A DNA stretch of 64,000 nucleotides from Cokeromyces recurvatus (taxonomy: Eukaryota > Mucoromycota > Mucoromycetes > Mucorales > Mucoraceae). Below are positions 54,830-64,000 of this stretch, piece after piece. Position numbers and translations under genes: made by a program. The stretch spans positions 434,001 to 498,000 of the forward strand of contig NW_026251404.1 in assembly GCF_025118155.1 (NCBI RefSeq), written 5' to 3'. The first letter of the stretch is position 1. Each line of letters begins with the position of its first letter. The notes below the pieces were generated by a model. The model was not told where the DNA came from, searched no databases, and saw only the letters and a program-made list of their open reading frames with translations.

Positions 54830-56303
54830 ATGAAAACATTTACTGTTGAAGAAGTTAAGTTACATAATAACGCAAAAGATTGTTGGATTATTATAGAAGG
54901 TAACGTCTTTGATGTAACCCATTTTTTAAATGAACACCCTGGAGGAAAGAAGGTGATACTGAAGATGGCAGGAAAGGACGCATCCAAACAATTCAAGACG
55001 TTCCATAATGCATCTATCATGCAACGTATAGGGCTTCCTATGCAAATTGGTGTCATTGAGTCTACTGAGCAACCTGTCATTAAAAAAGAGACTCCATCAT
55101 TACCTGTCAAAAATCATGAACAGAAAAGGGCTATAGTTACAGACGTTGTACAGAACAAGCATCTATCTAAATTTGGTGAAGGTTATCCATACGGTGATCC
55201 TTCTTGGTATCAAAACTGGAACAGGTAAAAGGAAAGAATAAATAAATAAATAAATAAAAAAAGATCTATATATTTAACATTCTTAAAAAAAAAAAAAAAA
55301 GTCCTTATTATAATGAGTCTCATATCAAAGTTCGTAATGCAGTTCGTGAATGGGTAGATAAAGAAGTGATTCCCTTTTGTCATGAATGGAGTGAAAATAA
55401 AGAAATTCCTAAATCAGTTTTGAAGAGTGCTGCTAAAGTAGGTCTTCTTGCAGCTGTCTCTGGTGCTGCTACAGACCCTAAAATGGCTCATTTATTACCC
55501 TATGGCTTACCAAGTGGTATCACTCTTTCAGAATTTGATATCTTTCATGAATTTATTTGTGTTGATGAAGTAGCTCGATGTGGATCTGGTGGTCTTGTTT
55601 GGGCATTACAGGGTGGATTAGCCATTGTAAAGTATATATGTATATCTCTTTTTTTTTTCTAGTTGAATGAAAGCGGGCGAGTCATTTATATATATATATC
55701 TTTTTATATAGGGACTTCCTCCTGTCATCCATTTTGCTAACGACGAATTAAAAAATCGAATTGTTCCTGAATGTCTTGCAGGAGATAAAGTAATTGCTTT
55801 GTGTATTACTGAACCTTCTGCAGGTTCAGATGTTGCTAATTTAACTACTACCGCAAAAGATATGGGCGACTATTTTTTGCTAAATGGTGAAAAGAAATGG
55901 ATAACTCAAGGTGCCTTTGCTGATTATTATACAGTTGCCTGCCGTACAGGTAATGAAGGTATGAGTGGTGTATCTCTTTTGTTAGTTGAGCGTACTTTCC
56001 CTGGTGTATCAGCAAGGTATAAATAAATATAGATTTGAAAAAAAAAAAAAATAGATCAAATACTGATTTTAATATATATATATATATGTGTGTGTGTGTA
56101 TATAGAAAAATGGACTGTCAAGGCATGTGGGGATCTGGTACTTCTTATATTACGTTTGAGGACGTAAAAGTACCCAAGTCTCACTTGATTGGCGAATTGA
56201 ATCAAGGCTTTAAATACATTATGCATAATTTCAATCATGAACGTTTAGGTATTATCATGCAAGCCAATCGATTTTCTCGTGTTTGTATTGAGGAATCATT
56301 AAA

Positions 56304-56357
<54 letters not shown>

Positions 56358-56871
56358 AGAGAGAGAGAAGAGTTAAAAAAAACGTATCTATCTTTTATAG
56401 TATGCTTTAAAAAGAAAGACATTTGGTCAACGTTTAATTGATCATGCAGTCATTCGAAACAAGTTTGGACATATGATTCGTCAATGTGAAGCTTCACATG
56501 CTTGGTTAGAATCTATCTTGTATCAAATCAAGACCTTACCTGAAGAAGAACAACCTTCTTTGTTAGCAGGCCCAATTGCACTTCTTAAAGCCCAAAGTAC
56601 ACAAACATTTGAATATTGTGCTCGTGAAGCAGCACAGATCTTTGGTGGTTTAGCCTATACTCGTGGTGGTCAAGGTGAAAAAGTGGAGCGATTATATCGT
56701 GAAGTTCGTGCATATGCTATTCCTGGAGGATCTGAAGGTAAAGAAGACAAAAGGGAAAAAGTAATATGATTCACACTCTAAATTTTTCATTTCATTTCAT
56801 TTTATTTTATTTTAGAAATCATGTTAGATCTTGGTGTTCGTCAAATAATGAAGAAATGTTCAAAATTATAA
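54830..56871 (+). CDS. cytochrome b5-acyl-CoA dehydrogenase fusion protein
   Basis: Fusion of an N-terminal cytochrome b5 heme domain with an acyl-CoA dehydrogenase, a form known in fungi. Exons 54830-55224, 55302-55626, 55712-56016, 56106-56304, 56401-56737 and 56816-56871 total 1617 nt, 538 aa. The b5 domain (about 1-75) has both heme-ligand His, His36 in FLNEHPGGKK and His59 in FKTFHNAS. A linker leads to the ACAD part: helical N domain (YNESHIKVRNAVREWVDKEV), the FAD/substrate segment CITEPSAGSDVANLTTTAKD, NGEKKWITQGAFADYY, MWGSGTSYITFEDVKVP, and the C-terminal helical domain KRKTFGQRLIDHAVIRNKFG, QIFGGLAYTRGG, and GGSEEIMLDLGVRQIM across the last splice. No peroxisomal SKL-type ending (it ends KCSKL) or obvious mitochondrial presequence. 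Substrate unknown. Intron 4 contains about 48 consecutive A. Confidence 0.92.
56307..56354 (+). repeat. about 48-nt poly-A tract in cytochrome b5-ACAD intron 4
   Basis: A long A homopolymer starts two bases after the GT donor of intron 4 and is followed by a GAGA dinucleotide run. It occupies about half of the intron. On the transcript it is poly-A, not polypyrimidine, so it cannot act as the usual acceptor-side tract. Confidence 0.85.
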
Positions 56872-57083
56872 AATAAATTAACTTTCATAAAAACTTATTT
56901 AGAAGAAAATAAAAATAAAATAAAATAAATCTTGTTTCTTTTCGTTCATTGACAGATTTTTTTCACTCAGCCATTTATTGACAGTCCCCCATGCTTGATG
57001 ATCAATCATCTTTTTTTTTTGTTGTTGTCTTTTTTTTTTTTTTTTTTTTTTTTTTTTGTCTTTTCTTTATTAGTTAAAATAAA

Positions 57084-58137
57084 ATGGCTCAACAAGCAAA
57101 GCAAGCAGCCCAAAGATTAGGAGGCATGTTCCCTCAAGGCTCTAGTAAGGGTATTGGAGGTGCAATTGCAGCCCTTGCTACCCTCGGTGCTGTAGGTTAT
57201 GGTGTCAATGCTTCTCTCTTTAATGGTAAGTTTTGTCCAGGGGGTTAGTATACCATTATGATGTATTTATTCACAATTTTGATATTATAGTTGATGGTGG
57301 TCATAGAGCTATTAAATATACTCGTCTTTTTGGTGTTCAAGATAAAGTGTATAGTGAAGGAACTCATATTGTGATTCCTTGGTTTGAAACACCCGTTATT
57401 TATGATGTTCGTGCAAAGCCTCGTAATGTTGCTTCATTAACTGGCACTAAAGGTAAAAACACACTCACAAACACACACACATATATATATATACATATAA
57501 CGTTAAACACTAAAATAGATATCATGTAACTTTTTTTTTTCTTTTCTTTTCAATAATAGATTTACAAATGGTCAATATTACATGTCGTGTACTTTCAAAA
57601 CCTCGTACTGACCAACTTGCTACAGTCTATCGTACATTGGGACAAGACTATGATGAACGTATCTTACCTTCTATTGTCAATGAAGTACTTAAATCAGTTG
57701 TTGCTCAATTTACAGCTTCTCAACTTATTACACAACGTGAAAGAGTCTCACGTCTTGTTAGAGAAAACCTTGTACGTCGTGCATTAAGATTCAACATTAT
57801 TTTGGATGATGTTTCCATTACTCATGTTGGCTTTTCACCTGTCTTTGAAAGTGCAGTTGAAGCTAAACAAATTGCTCAACAAGAAGCACAAAGAGCAGCA
57901 TTTATAGTTGATAAAGCAAGACAAGAAAAGCAATCTATTATTGTTCGTGCACAAGGTGAGGCTAAATCAGCCGAATTGATTGGTGAAGCCATTAAAGATA
58001 AGCCTGGTTTCTTGGAATTAAAGAGAATTGAAGCAGCTAGAGAAATCTCTCATATTTTATCACGTAGTGATAATAGAGTGATGTTGGATACAGATACCTT
58101 GTTACTTAATGTTAATACAGCAAGCAAATCAAACTAA
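57084..58137 (+). CDS. PHB2: prohibitin 2
   Basis: Subunit of the prohibitin ring complex of the mitochondrial inner membrane, which stabilises m-AAA protease substrates and membrane organisation. Exons 57084-57225, 57291-57452 and 57560-58137 total 882 nt, 293 aa. The N-terminus has a Gly/Ala-rich membrane-anchoring segment (GGAIAALATLGAVGYGV), then the SPFH/PHB domain: VDGGHRAIKYTRLFGVQDKV, EGTHIVIPWFETPVIYDVRA, MVNITCRVLSKP and DYDERILPSIVNEVLKSVVA. The coiled coil includes EAKQIAQQEAQRAAFIVDKA and the end is TDTLLLNVNTASKSN. The longer N-terminus and the QRAAF/KPGFLELKRIEAAR block identify PHB2 rather than PHB1. The start follows a T-rich leader and GTTAAAATAAA. Confidence 0.95.
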
Positions 58138-58781
58138 ATCATATTTTGTAGTAATAATAATAATAATAATAATAAAAAATAAAAAAAATAAAAAAAAGGG
58201 ATGTTAGAATAAGTTATCTTTTTGACAACATTGTTGTAACAAATAAGGTAAATGTTTGAGAATGGATTATGTGGTATGTGCGTGTATAAAATAACAGTGT
58301 GTATGTATGTGTGTGTGTGTGTGTGTGAACATACGCTAAACATCATAAGTATGTAACCTCTCACAAAAAAAAACAACCCAAGCCATTCACACGTAGTACC
58401 ACCTTTTAGAAAAAAAAGACTTCGGAACAATCATTCCTTCCCTTAAAGATAGAAGAAGTTCAAGACTATTTGTCATATAGAAATCGATAAAAGGACTTGA
58501 TAAAAGAAAAGGACGATCAAGTTAAGATAGTTACAAAATGTATAATAGACAAAGACTAAACCTGACCTTTATTTTATTGTTTTATTTTATTTTATTTTAT
58601 TTTATTTGTCTTGTCTTGTCTTGAAATATGATTTCCGGAGGAACCGTTTTTTCTTTTCTTTACTTTTTTTTTTTTTTCATATATAATAAAAACTTGATTT
58701 GTATTGCCCTTATTTCCCTTTCTTTTTCTCTCCTCCCCCCCTTTTTTTTTCTTTTTCTTTTGTTAACTTTACCTTGTAAAT
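58138..58781. promoter_or_regulatory. spacer and promoter of the forkhead gene
   Basis: 644 bp between the PHB2 stop and the forkhead ATG. It contains a TAA microsatellite (58151-58173), a GT/TGTA repeat (58292-58327), a TTTTA array (58570-58607) and long C/T-rich leaders with a CCCCCC run at 58735-58741 shortly before the ATG. Confidence 0.45.
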
Positions 58782-59930
58782 ATGTCAATGGATAAATCCG
58801 TTTCAAGTAATAAAATAATTGGGCGTAAACGTAATGATTGTAATAATAATAATTGGAAAAGATTAAAGAATGAGAGTGAAATAATGGAATATCCAGCTGG
58901 TCCAATTGAAATATATCCTTCATGGAATCCACTTAATAGAACAGAGAAACCACCTTATTCTTATGCAACAATTATAGGACACGCTATATTGACTAGTAAA
59001 GACAGAAAATTAACTTTACATGACATTTATATTTGGATAACCAAACATTATCCTTTTTATTCAAATGAAAGTCAAGGATGGCAGGTAAAAAAAAGAGAAG
59101 AAGGATAAAGAGAGATATAAAAATACTAACTACCTATTCATACATGTTAGAACTCTATAAGACATAATCTATCTTTACATAAAGCATTTGTCAAAATTGA
59201 ACGTGATACTAGTATTCAAAATCCTCCTAGAAAAGGTTGTTTCTGGACAATTAGAAAAGGCAAAGAACAGTTCTTTATCGATAATTTACAAAGACCTTTA
59301 AATAACATGAAAAGGCAATCTACTACTACTACATTAACAAAAAGACAAAGACGTTATTCTCCTATGATTTCTTCTCGTACTACTACAACTAAAAGTAATT
59401 GTATTCCGGAATCCGAACTTACTACAGTATTATCATCATCATCAGATCATCTTTCATCATCCTCTTCTTCTGGATCTCCTACTACTTATCGACAACTATT
59501 ACTTTATAATATACCTGAAACTTCAATCTCTTATAACGTTTATCCTGAACAAACTACACAACAACAAGAATTATATGGCGAAGATATCAAAAGTATCGAT
59601 GACAGTAATCAAAGCTATTTAACTGAAAGTAGTAGTAGCACAATAACTCCTTCTTCTTCTTATCGATCACAAGATTTACTATCTCCTTCTTCTTCTTATC
59701 ACAATATCATCTATCCTAGCCCTACTTTATACTATAACAACAAATCATCATCAAGATATCCAAATTTCATGAATCATAATGTCATAGATTGGAATTATGA
59801 TATTTTACAACAGCAACAACAATTATCTAATATGAACTATGATAACACTGTCAATTTTATATCTAAACCAAATTCTTATTTATTGCAATTATCATCTCGT
59901 AATCATCATTCTAATTCATTTCATCGATAG
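58782..59930 (+). CDS. forkhead-domain transcription factor
   Basis: Winged-helix DNA-binding transcription factor. Exons 58782-59084 and 59151-59930 total 1083 nt, 360 aa. The forkhead domain covers about residues 53-145: EKPPYSYATIIGHAILTSKD, LTLHDIYIWITKHYPFY and, directly across the single splice, NSIRHNLSLHKAFVKIERD (recognition helix), then KGCFWTIRKGKEQFFIDN (wing). Upstream is a basic stretch (GRKRNDCNNNNWKRLKN). The 210 residues after the domain are low complexity (Ser, Thr, Gln, Tyr), with runs such as SSSSDHLSSSSSSGSP, consistent with an activation domain. No FHA domain is seen, so it differs from Fkh1/2 of yeast; closer to the Hcm1-type arrangement or a lineage-specific factor. 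Confidence 0.92.
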
Positions 59931-61285
59931 TAGATAAATATATATTAAAAAAAAAAGTTATAGTTATAGTTTTTTTTTTCTTCACAGCTTTTTATATTAT
60001 ACAACAACAATACTAAAATATATACATGTATTTATACATGCATATATATATATGTATATTTATATATTTATATATTTATATACATATATATATATTATAT
60101 ACAAACACCCATACGCACACACCCATACAGACATACATACATGTATCTTTGCATTTTATATAATTATATGTATACATATATTTGTATAAAAATAAAATAA
60201 AATAAAATAAAAATAACCATTTTTCCAATATTTAAATGTGTATAATGTGAAATCAAATAAATTAGATGCAAATAAGGGGTAGTAGTAGTATTTTACATAT
60301 ATGAAATGATTTAAACATGTAACAACAAATGCCAATCTTGTGGGGGATACAAAACTATAAAAATCTTTATTTAGTTATATAAATGTACTACTTTACAAGC
60401 TATTCTTAAATACAAAAGAGAAAAAAAAAGAAATAGCTATTATTTTATTAAAAGAACAATTATTAATAAAAAGTAGTGTGTTATGCATTGTTGGTTATGA
60501 ATGAAGAAGGCTCTACTATTAGTAGATCATTATTATACTAGTAGTAGTCATCTTCTTCTTTTATATGCAGCTTAAAATAGTTTCTTCCTTTTTTACTTGC
60601 TATCAAGTACACAAGTAGTTAGTAAATTAGAATATGTGTATATAATATATAAGGTGTGATACTATTATATATATATATATATATATATGTTAAACCTCCC
60701 CCCCCTCCTTCCCTCCCTCCAGTTGGAGGATCTGTCAAGAAGTTTATGCTATTAGTCACATGAGATGACTAGTAAAGAACACATCTGAAAGAAGATGTAG
60801 CACAATAACAAGATCTCAAATGCTTATCACACAAGAGAGCTTTTTTTTTTGTTTACTATTTACTACCAGTTAAATTGTCAGTTTGTGTTGCTACTACATT
60901 ATACATTGTAGTGTAGCAGTAAGGTCCCTTCTTCTAGCTTTTTTTATTATTATTATTATTTAAACCACAGCCATATAATAGAATGTAATTTAACTCTAAT
61001 ATACTTTGAAGGAAGGAATAGATTTGATGATAGACATGTCCCTCCCCCCCTTTTATTATTTATAAATAAATGCTTTGAAATGGCGGGAAATGATGGATAG
61101 TTGTACTACTTGGATAATAGAACCCACATAATAAAAATAAGATTGTATGATAAAAAGTGAACAAGGAAGAAGAGATATGATAAAAAGATAGTAATAATCC
61201 TATTCTTCTTCTTTTATATATATGTGTGTGTGTTTATATACATCATCTTCATTCATTATCCTTTCTTTTCTTTTCTTTTCTTTTT

Positions 61286-61321
<36 letters not shown>

Positions 61322-61342
61322 TTTCTTTATTATAATATGTTT
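59931..61342. other. convergent 1.4-kb spacer with simple repeats
   Basis: Between two 3' ends. It holds extended TA/CATA repeats (60015-60180), a TAAAA tract (60189-60212), a further TA run (60665-60688), C runs (60698-60720 and 61044-61051) and a T-rich tract ending in about 40 T (61279-61320) just before the bromodomain-gene stop codon. No gene is seen. Confidence 0.45.
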
Positions 61343-61871
61343 CTATTCTACATCCATGTCGGATCCACCATCATCCTGAAGAATGGCATTTTGGTTCTTT
61401 GAGTTCTCTAACCGTACACATTTACTTAATAATCGTTTACGTAGTTCAGGTAATTTAATAGGAGCTCTCTTTACAAAGCCAGGGACTGGTATATGTCGAT
61501 AATCAATTGTCTCTCGTTGCCAAGTATAAATTTCACGCCAATCTTGATCTCGGACCATAAAATTGGATTCAAATTTAGTAAATTTCAACTTTTGTTTGCT
61601 GATATCAATTGTATGCGAGTTCTAAAACATATCAAAATAAATAAAGAAGACATGAAATAGAAGCACATGATTGTTTACCAATTCATTTATTCTATCTTCT
61701 TTATCACGTTTACGCTTAGCTTGCAAATGTTGATTGAATTCTCTTAACTGTCTTAATCTTTCTTCACTTGCTATTCTTTCTTTCTCTAATCGAATTCTTT
61801 CATTTCTTTCCCATTTTTCTTGTTCTTCACGTCTCTGTTTATATAAGTTTTAACTATAGATCTATTTCCTC

Positions 61872-61917
<46 letters not shown>

Positions 61918-64000
61918 TGTTGCTCTTTTAATTTCTTTTCATTATGAATTTTATTATATAATTCGTTAATATCAAATGATAATGCAGAAGGTGCTGTTGG
62001 TGTTGAGGATTCTTTAGGTTTAGAAGGAACATTTGTATTTGTGGTAGAGGAAGCTGATGAAGTTGCTGTGGCGGTGGCGGTGTTGGTAGTAGTGGAAGTA
62101 GTAGTGGTAGTAGAGGTAGTAGCAATCGGCCTTTTAAGTGTATGTGTGGTATTATGTTGTTGTAATTGATGTTTGGATTGTAATGTTGTTGTATCAGATT
62201 TTTTGGCAAGTGCAAGCCATTTATCATGATTTTGTAATACAAGTGGTGTCTAATATAGATTAAGAATGACTCTTCTATTTAATTACATATACACACACAC
62301 GCATATATATCATAACACTTACAGTTCGTTCTGCTTTTTTATCTTGAATTGGTTTGTCTCCAATCGCTAATTTAGGCCCAGTGGATGATGGAGGAGGTTC
62401 TTTGGATAAAGCTAAACCAGGAATCTTTACAGTAGATTTTGGCTAATACGAAATAAATTGAATATAATCTAATCTAATATTAAACAGTAAATACTTTACC
62501 TTTGATTCTTCTTCTTTTTTGGGCTTAACAGATAATTTTAGTCGTAAAATGGTAGAACGACCTTTAGAAAGCACATGTAAACATAAATATTATACATATA
62601 ATACATATATAACTATTTTTCTTAATATACCATTGTTACTACTATCCGCATTGGATGATGTTTCATCATTGAATGGTTGAGATGGTAAAGTAGTAGTTGT
62701 CATAGTATCTACTAAACAAACTATCATTTTAATGATAAAATACTACTAGTGAAAAAAAAAAAAAAAGACTACCTTCAGTATTTGAAGATGTATGGCGTTG
62801 TCTTTTTGAATGACTGGTACTAGTAGAAGAAGACCTTTTGTTACTTTTACCATGTATTTTTGCCCATTGTTTTTCAAAGACTTGCTCAAATTCTTTTCCT
62901 AAATTATGAACAAGATGATCTGGAGGATTGTAGGTATAACAGTTACGAAACATTAAGCGGATATCATCTGCCAGTTCATCTTCATGAGAGTATTGAAATT
63001 CATATAATTTTCTTTCATAAGTTGTCATATCCATAGGTTCTTTAATAATGTCATAATAATCTGTAGCTCCCCATGCATCGGCATCTACAGGTTGTGCAAA
63101 CGGCCAACTTAAACCTTGATATTTAGGCTTCTTTAATTCTTTTACAAGTGTTTCACAACGTTTGAATTGTTCTTCTGGCATAAGCTGAACTTTTTCTTTT
63201 GATGAGTTTGATGCTGGGTCGTTATTCATATTATTGTCATTATTATCATTATTATTATTATTATTATTATTAGTAGTAGTAGTAGTCGATAGAGTTAATT
63301 TGACTTGAGGTTTAGGTTGGGTAGGAATAGTAATGGTTGTTGCTGTCTTTTTCTCTGTTCTTTGCTGTAAGGACTTTATAAAAAAAAAAATACGTCAAGT
63401 TCATCTTACAAATGCATAAAAATGATTATAATTACATTATTAGTAGTAACATCTATTTGAGGATTTGAATTAAGGACTTGATTTACATTTGTATTTACAT
63501 TATTTTCTGCGAGGGGTTCTTTTTTACATATTTTAGTGTAATGTTCTTGTAGCTTTTTTGCATCTTGGCAAACAGGATCACCAGGATTATTATATAGATA
63601 ACAATTATCAAATATAAGTTGAACATCAGCTTTAAAATCTTCTATGGTAAGGTATTGATCTTTTTGCAACTTTTTTTCTACAGTGCCCAAATCCATGGGT
63701 GACTTGATGATATCAAAATAATCAGGAATGTTAAACTTGACTGGATCAACAGGATCAAGAAAAGCGATGGCTCTTTTATGTTTTTTAAGTGATTTAATGG
63801 TTTGAGTGCACCATTTCTTTTCTGCTGGTGTCATTACTGATGGTGATTTATGTTCATTAGTTTCATTTCTATATAACATTTAATGAGTGATTAAAGGATA
63901 AGTTTTCACTATATCTATATCCATATCTATATCTATATCTATATATACAAATATGGATATAGATATTAAAAAAGAGACAGACTTACGTGTCCTCTTCTAT
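61343..64000 (-). CDS. tandem-bromodomain BET-like protein (5' end beyond window)
   Basis: Chromatin reader of acetylated histones, related to Bdf1/BET proteins. The 5' part lies past the right edge: the last 14 bp (63987-64000, IEED plus a split codon) form a donor-terminated exon end. Further exons are 63868-63436, 63364-62773, 62708-62631, 62561-62500, 62442-62323, 62249-61917, 61834-61679 and 61621-61343; 689 codons here including the stop. Bromodomain 1: RAIAFLDPVDPVKFNIPDYF...DIIKSPMDLGTVEKKL...NCYLYNNPGDPV. Bromodomain 2: LSWPFAQPVDADAWGATDYY...IIKEPMDMTTYERKL...NCYTYNPPDHLV. Both keep the acetyl-lysine-binding Asn. The C-terminal half is Thr/Ser-rich, then a charged coiled coil (KWERNERIRLEKERIASEER) and an ending with YRHIPVPGFVKRAPIKL and an acidic GGSDMDVE. 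I find no NET (ET) domain, which BET proteins normally have. Confidence 0.87.
63909..63967. repeat. palindromic TATC/GATA tract in an intron
   Basis: Within the first visible intron of the bromodomain gene. A TATATC/CATATC repeat runs into its own reverse complement: the arm AATATCTATATCCATAT (as read on the minus strand, 63967-63951) is matched by ATATGGATATAGATAT a few tens of bases on, so the intron RNA could form a hairpin of about 16 bp. Confidence 0.7.

Overview
The window is nuclear DNA from an AT-rich, intron-bearing fungus. Genes are separated by 0.1-2.9 kb, most introns are 50-130 nt with GT..AG ends, and the spacers are full of homopolymer runs, TAAAA/TTTTA tracts and microsatellites. 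The gene set is fungal: a White Collar-1 photoreceptor with a GATA finger, a Fus3/Kss1-type MAP kinase, an Hrq1 helicase, mitoribosomal proteins mS23 and probably mL67, an Uds1-domain protein and a cytochrome b5/acyl-CoA dehydrogenase fusion. AT-richness, short introns and this repertoire suggest an early-diverging lineage, most likely Mucoromycota (Mucorales-like); that placement is inference. I see no rRNA, tRNA, CRISPR array or intact transposon.

Layout. 0-8 kb: a low-complexity protein gene, poly(A) polymerase (-) and U1-70K (+). 8-17 kb: a long spacer with a GC-rich, highly foldable element, an Iml2/TTC39 TPR protein (+), mS23 (-), a second low-complexity protein (+) and an STK19-family protein (-). 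18-25 kb: wc-1 (+), MAP kinase (-), Mediator Med19 (+) and an 83-aa orphan (-). 25-33 kb: Hrq1 helicase (+), a four-TM membrane protein (+), a decayed coding relic and EMC4 (+). 33-37 kb: RBM26/27-like RNA-binding protein (-) and a FAM192A/PIP30 protein (+) sharing a 297-bp divergent promoter. 38-46 kb: a LigB/DODA-type dioxygenase, an XPG/FEN1-family nuclease and a LOG-family hydrolase, framed by two 98.9%-identical 537-bp inverted repeats. 47-53 kb: a twin-CX9C protein (-), mL67/MHR1-like protein (-), NOT2 (+) and an Uds1 coiled-coil protein (-). 53-60 kb: five plus-strand genes in a row (divergent ubiquitin-like protein, YVH1/DUSP12 phosphatase, cytochrome b5-ACAD fusion, prohibitin 2, forkhead factor). 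61-64 kb: a tandem-bromodomain BET-like protein (-) that runs off the right edge.

Exon structures were built by hand. In every spliced gene except poly(A) polymerase the exon lengths add up to an open frame, which supports the models. Many genes serve RNA production and turnover (PAP, U1-70K, Med19, RBM26/27, NOT2, BET, forkhead), but they have separate promoters and I see no operon-like organisation. The most unusual items are the 537-bp inverted duplication, the foldable element at 10.1-10.3 kb, the divergent ubiquitin-like protein, an 8-nt microexon and a purine-only G4-type repeat inside the Iml2 gene, an apparent frameshift in poly(A) polymerase, and a GC-AG intron in YVH1.
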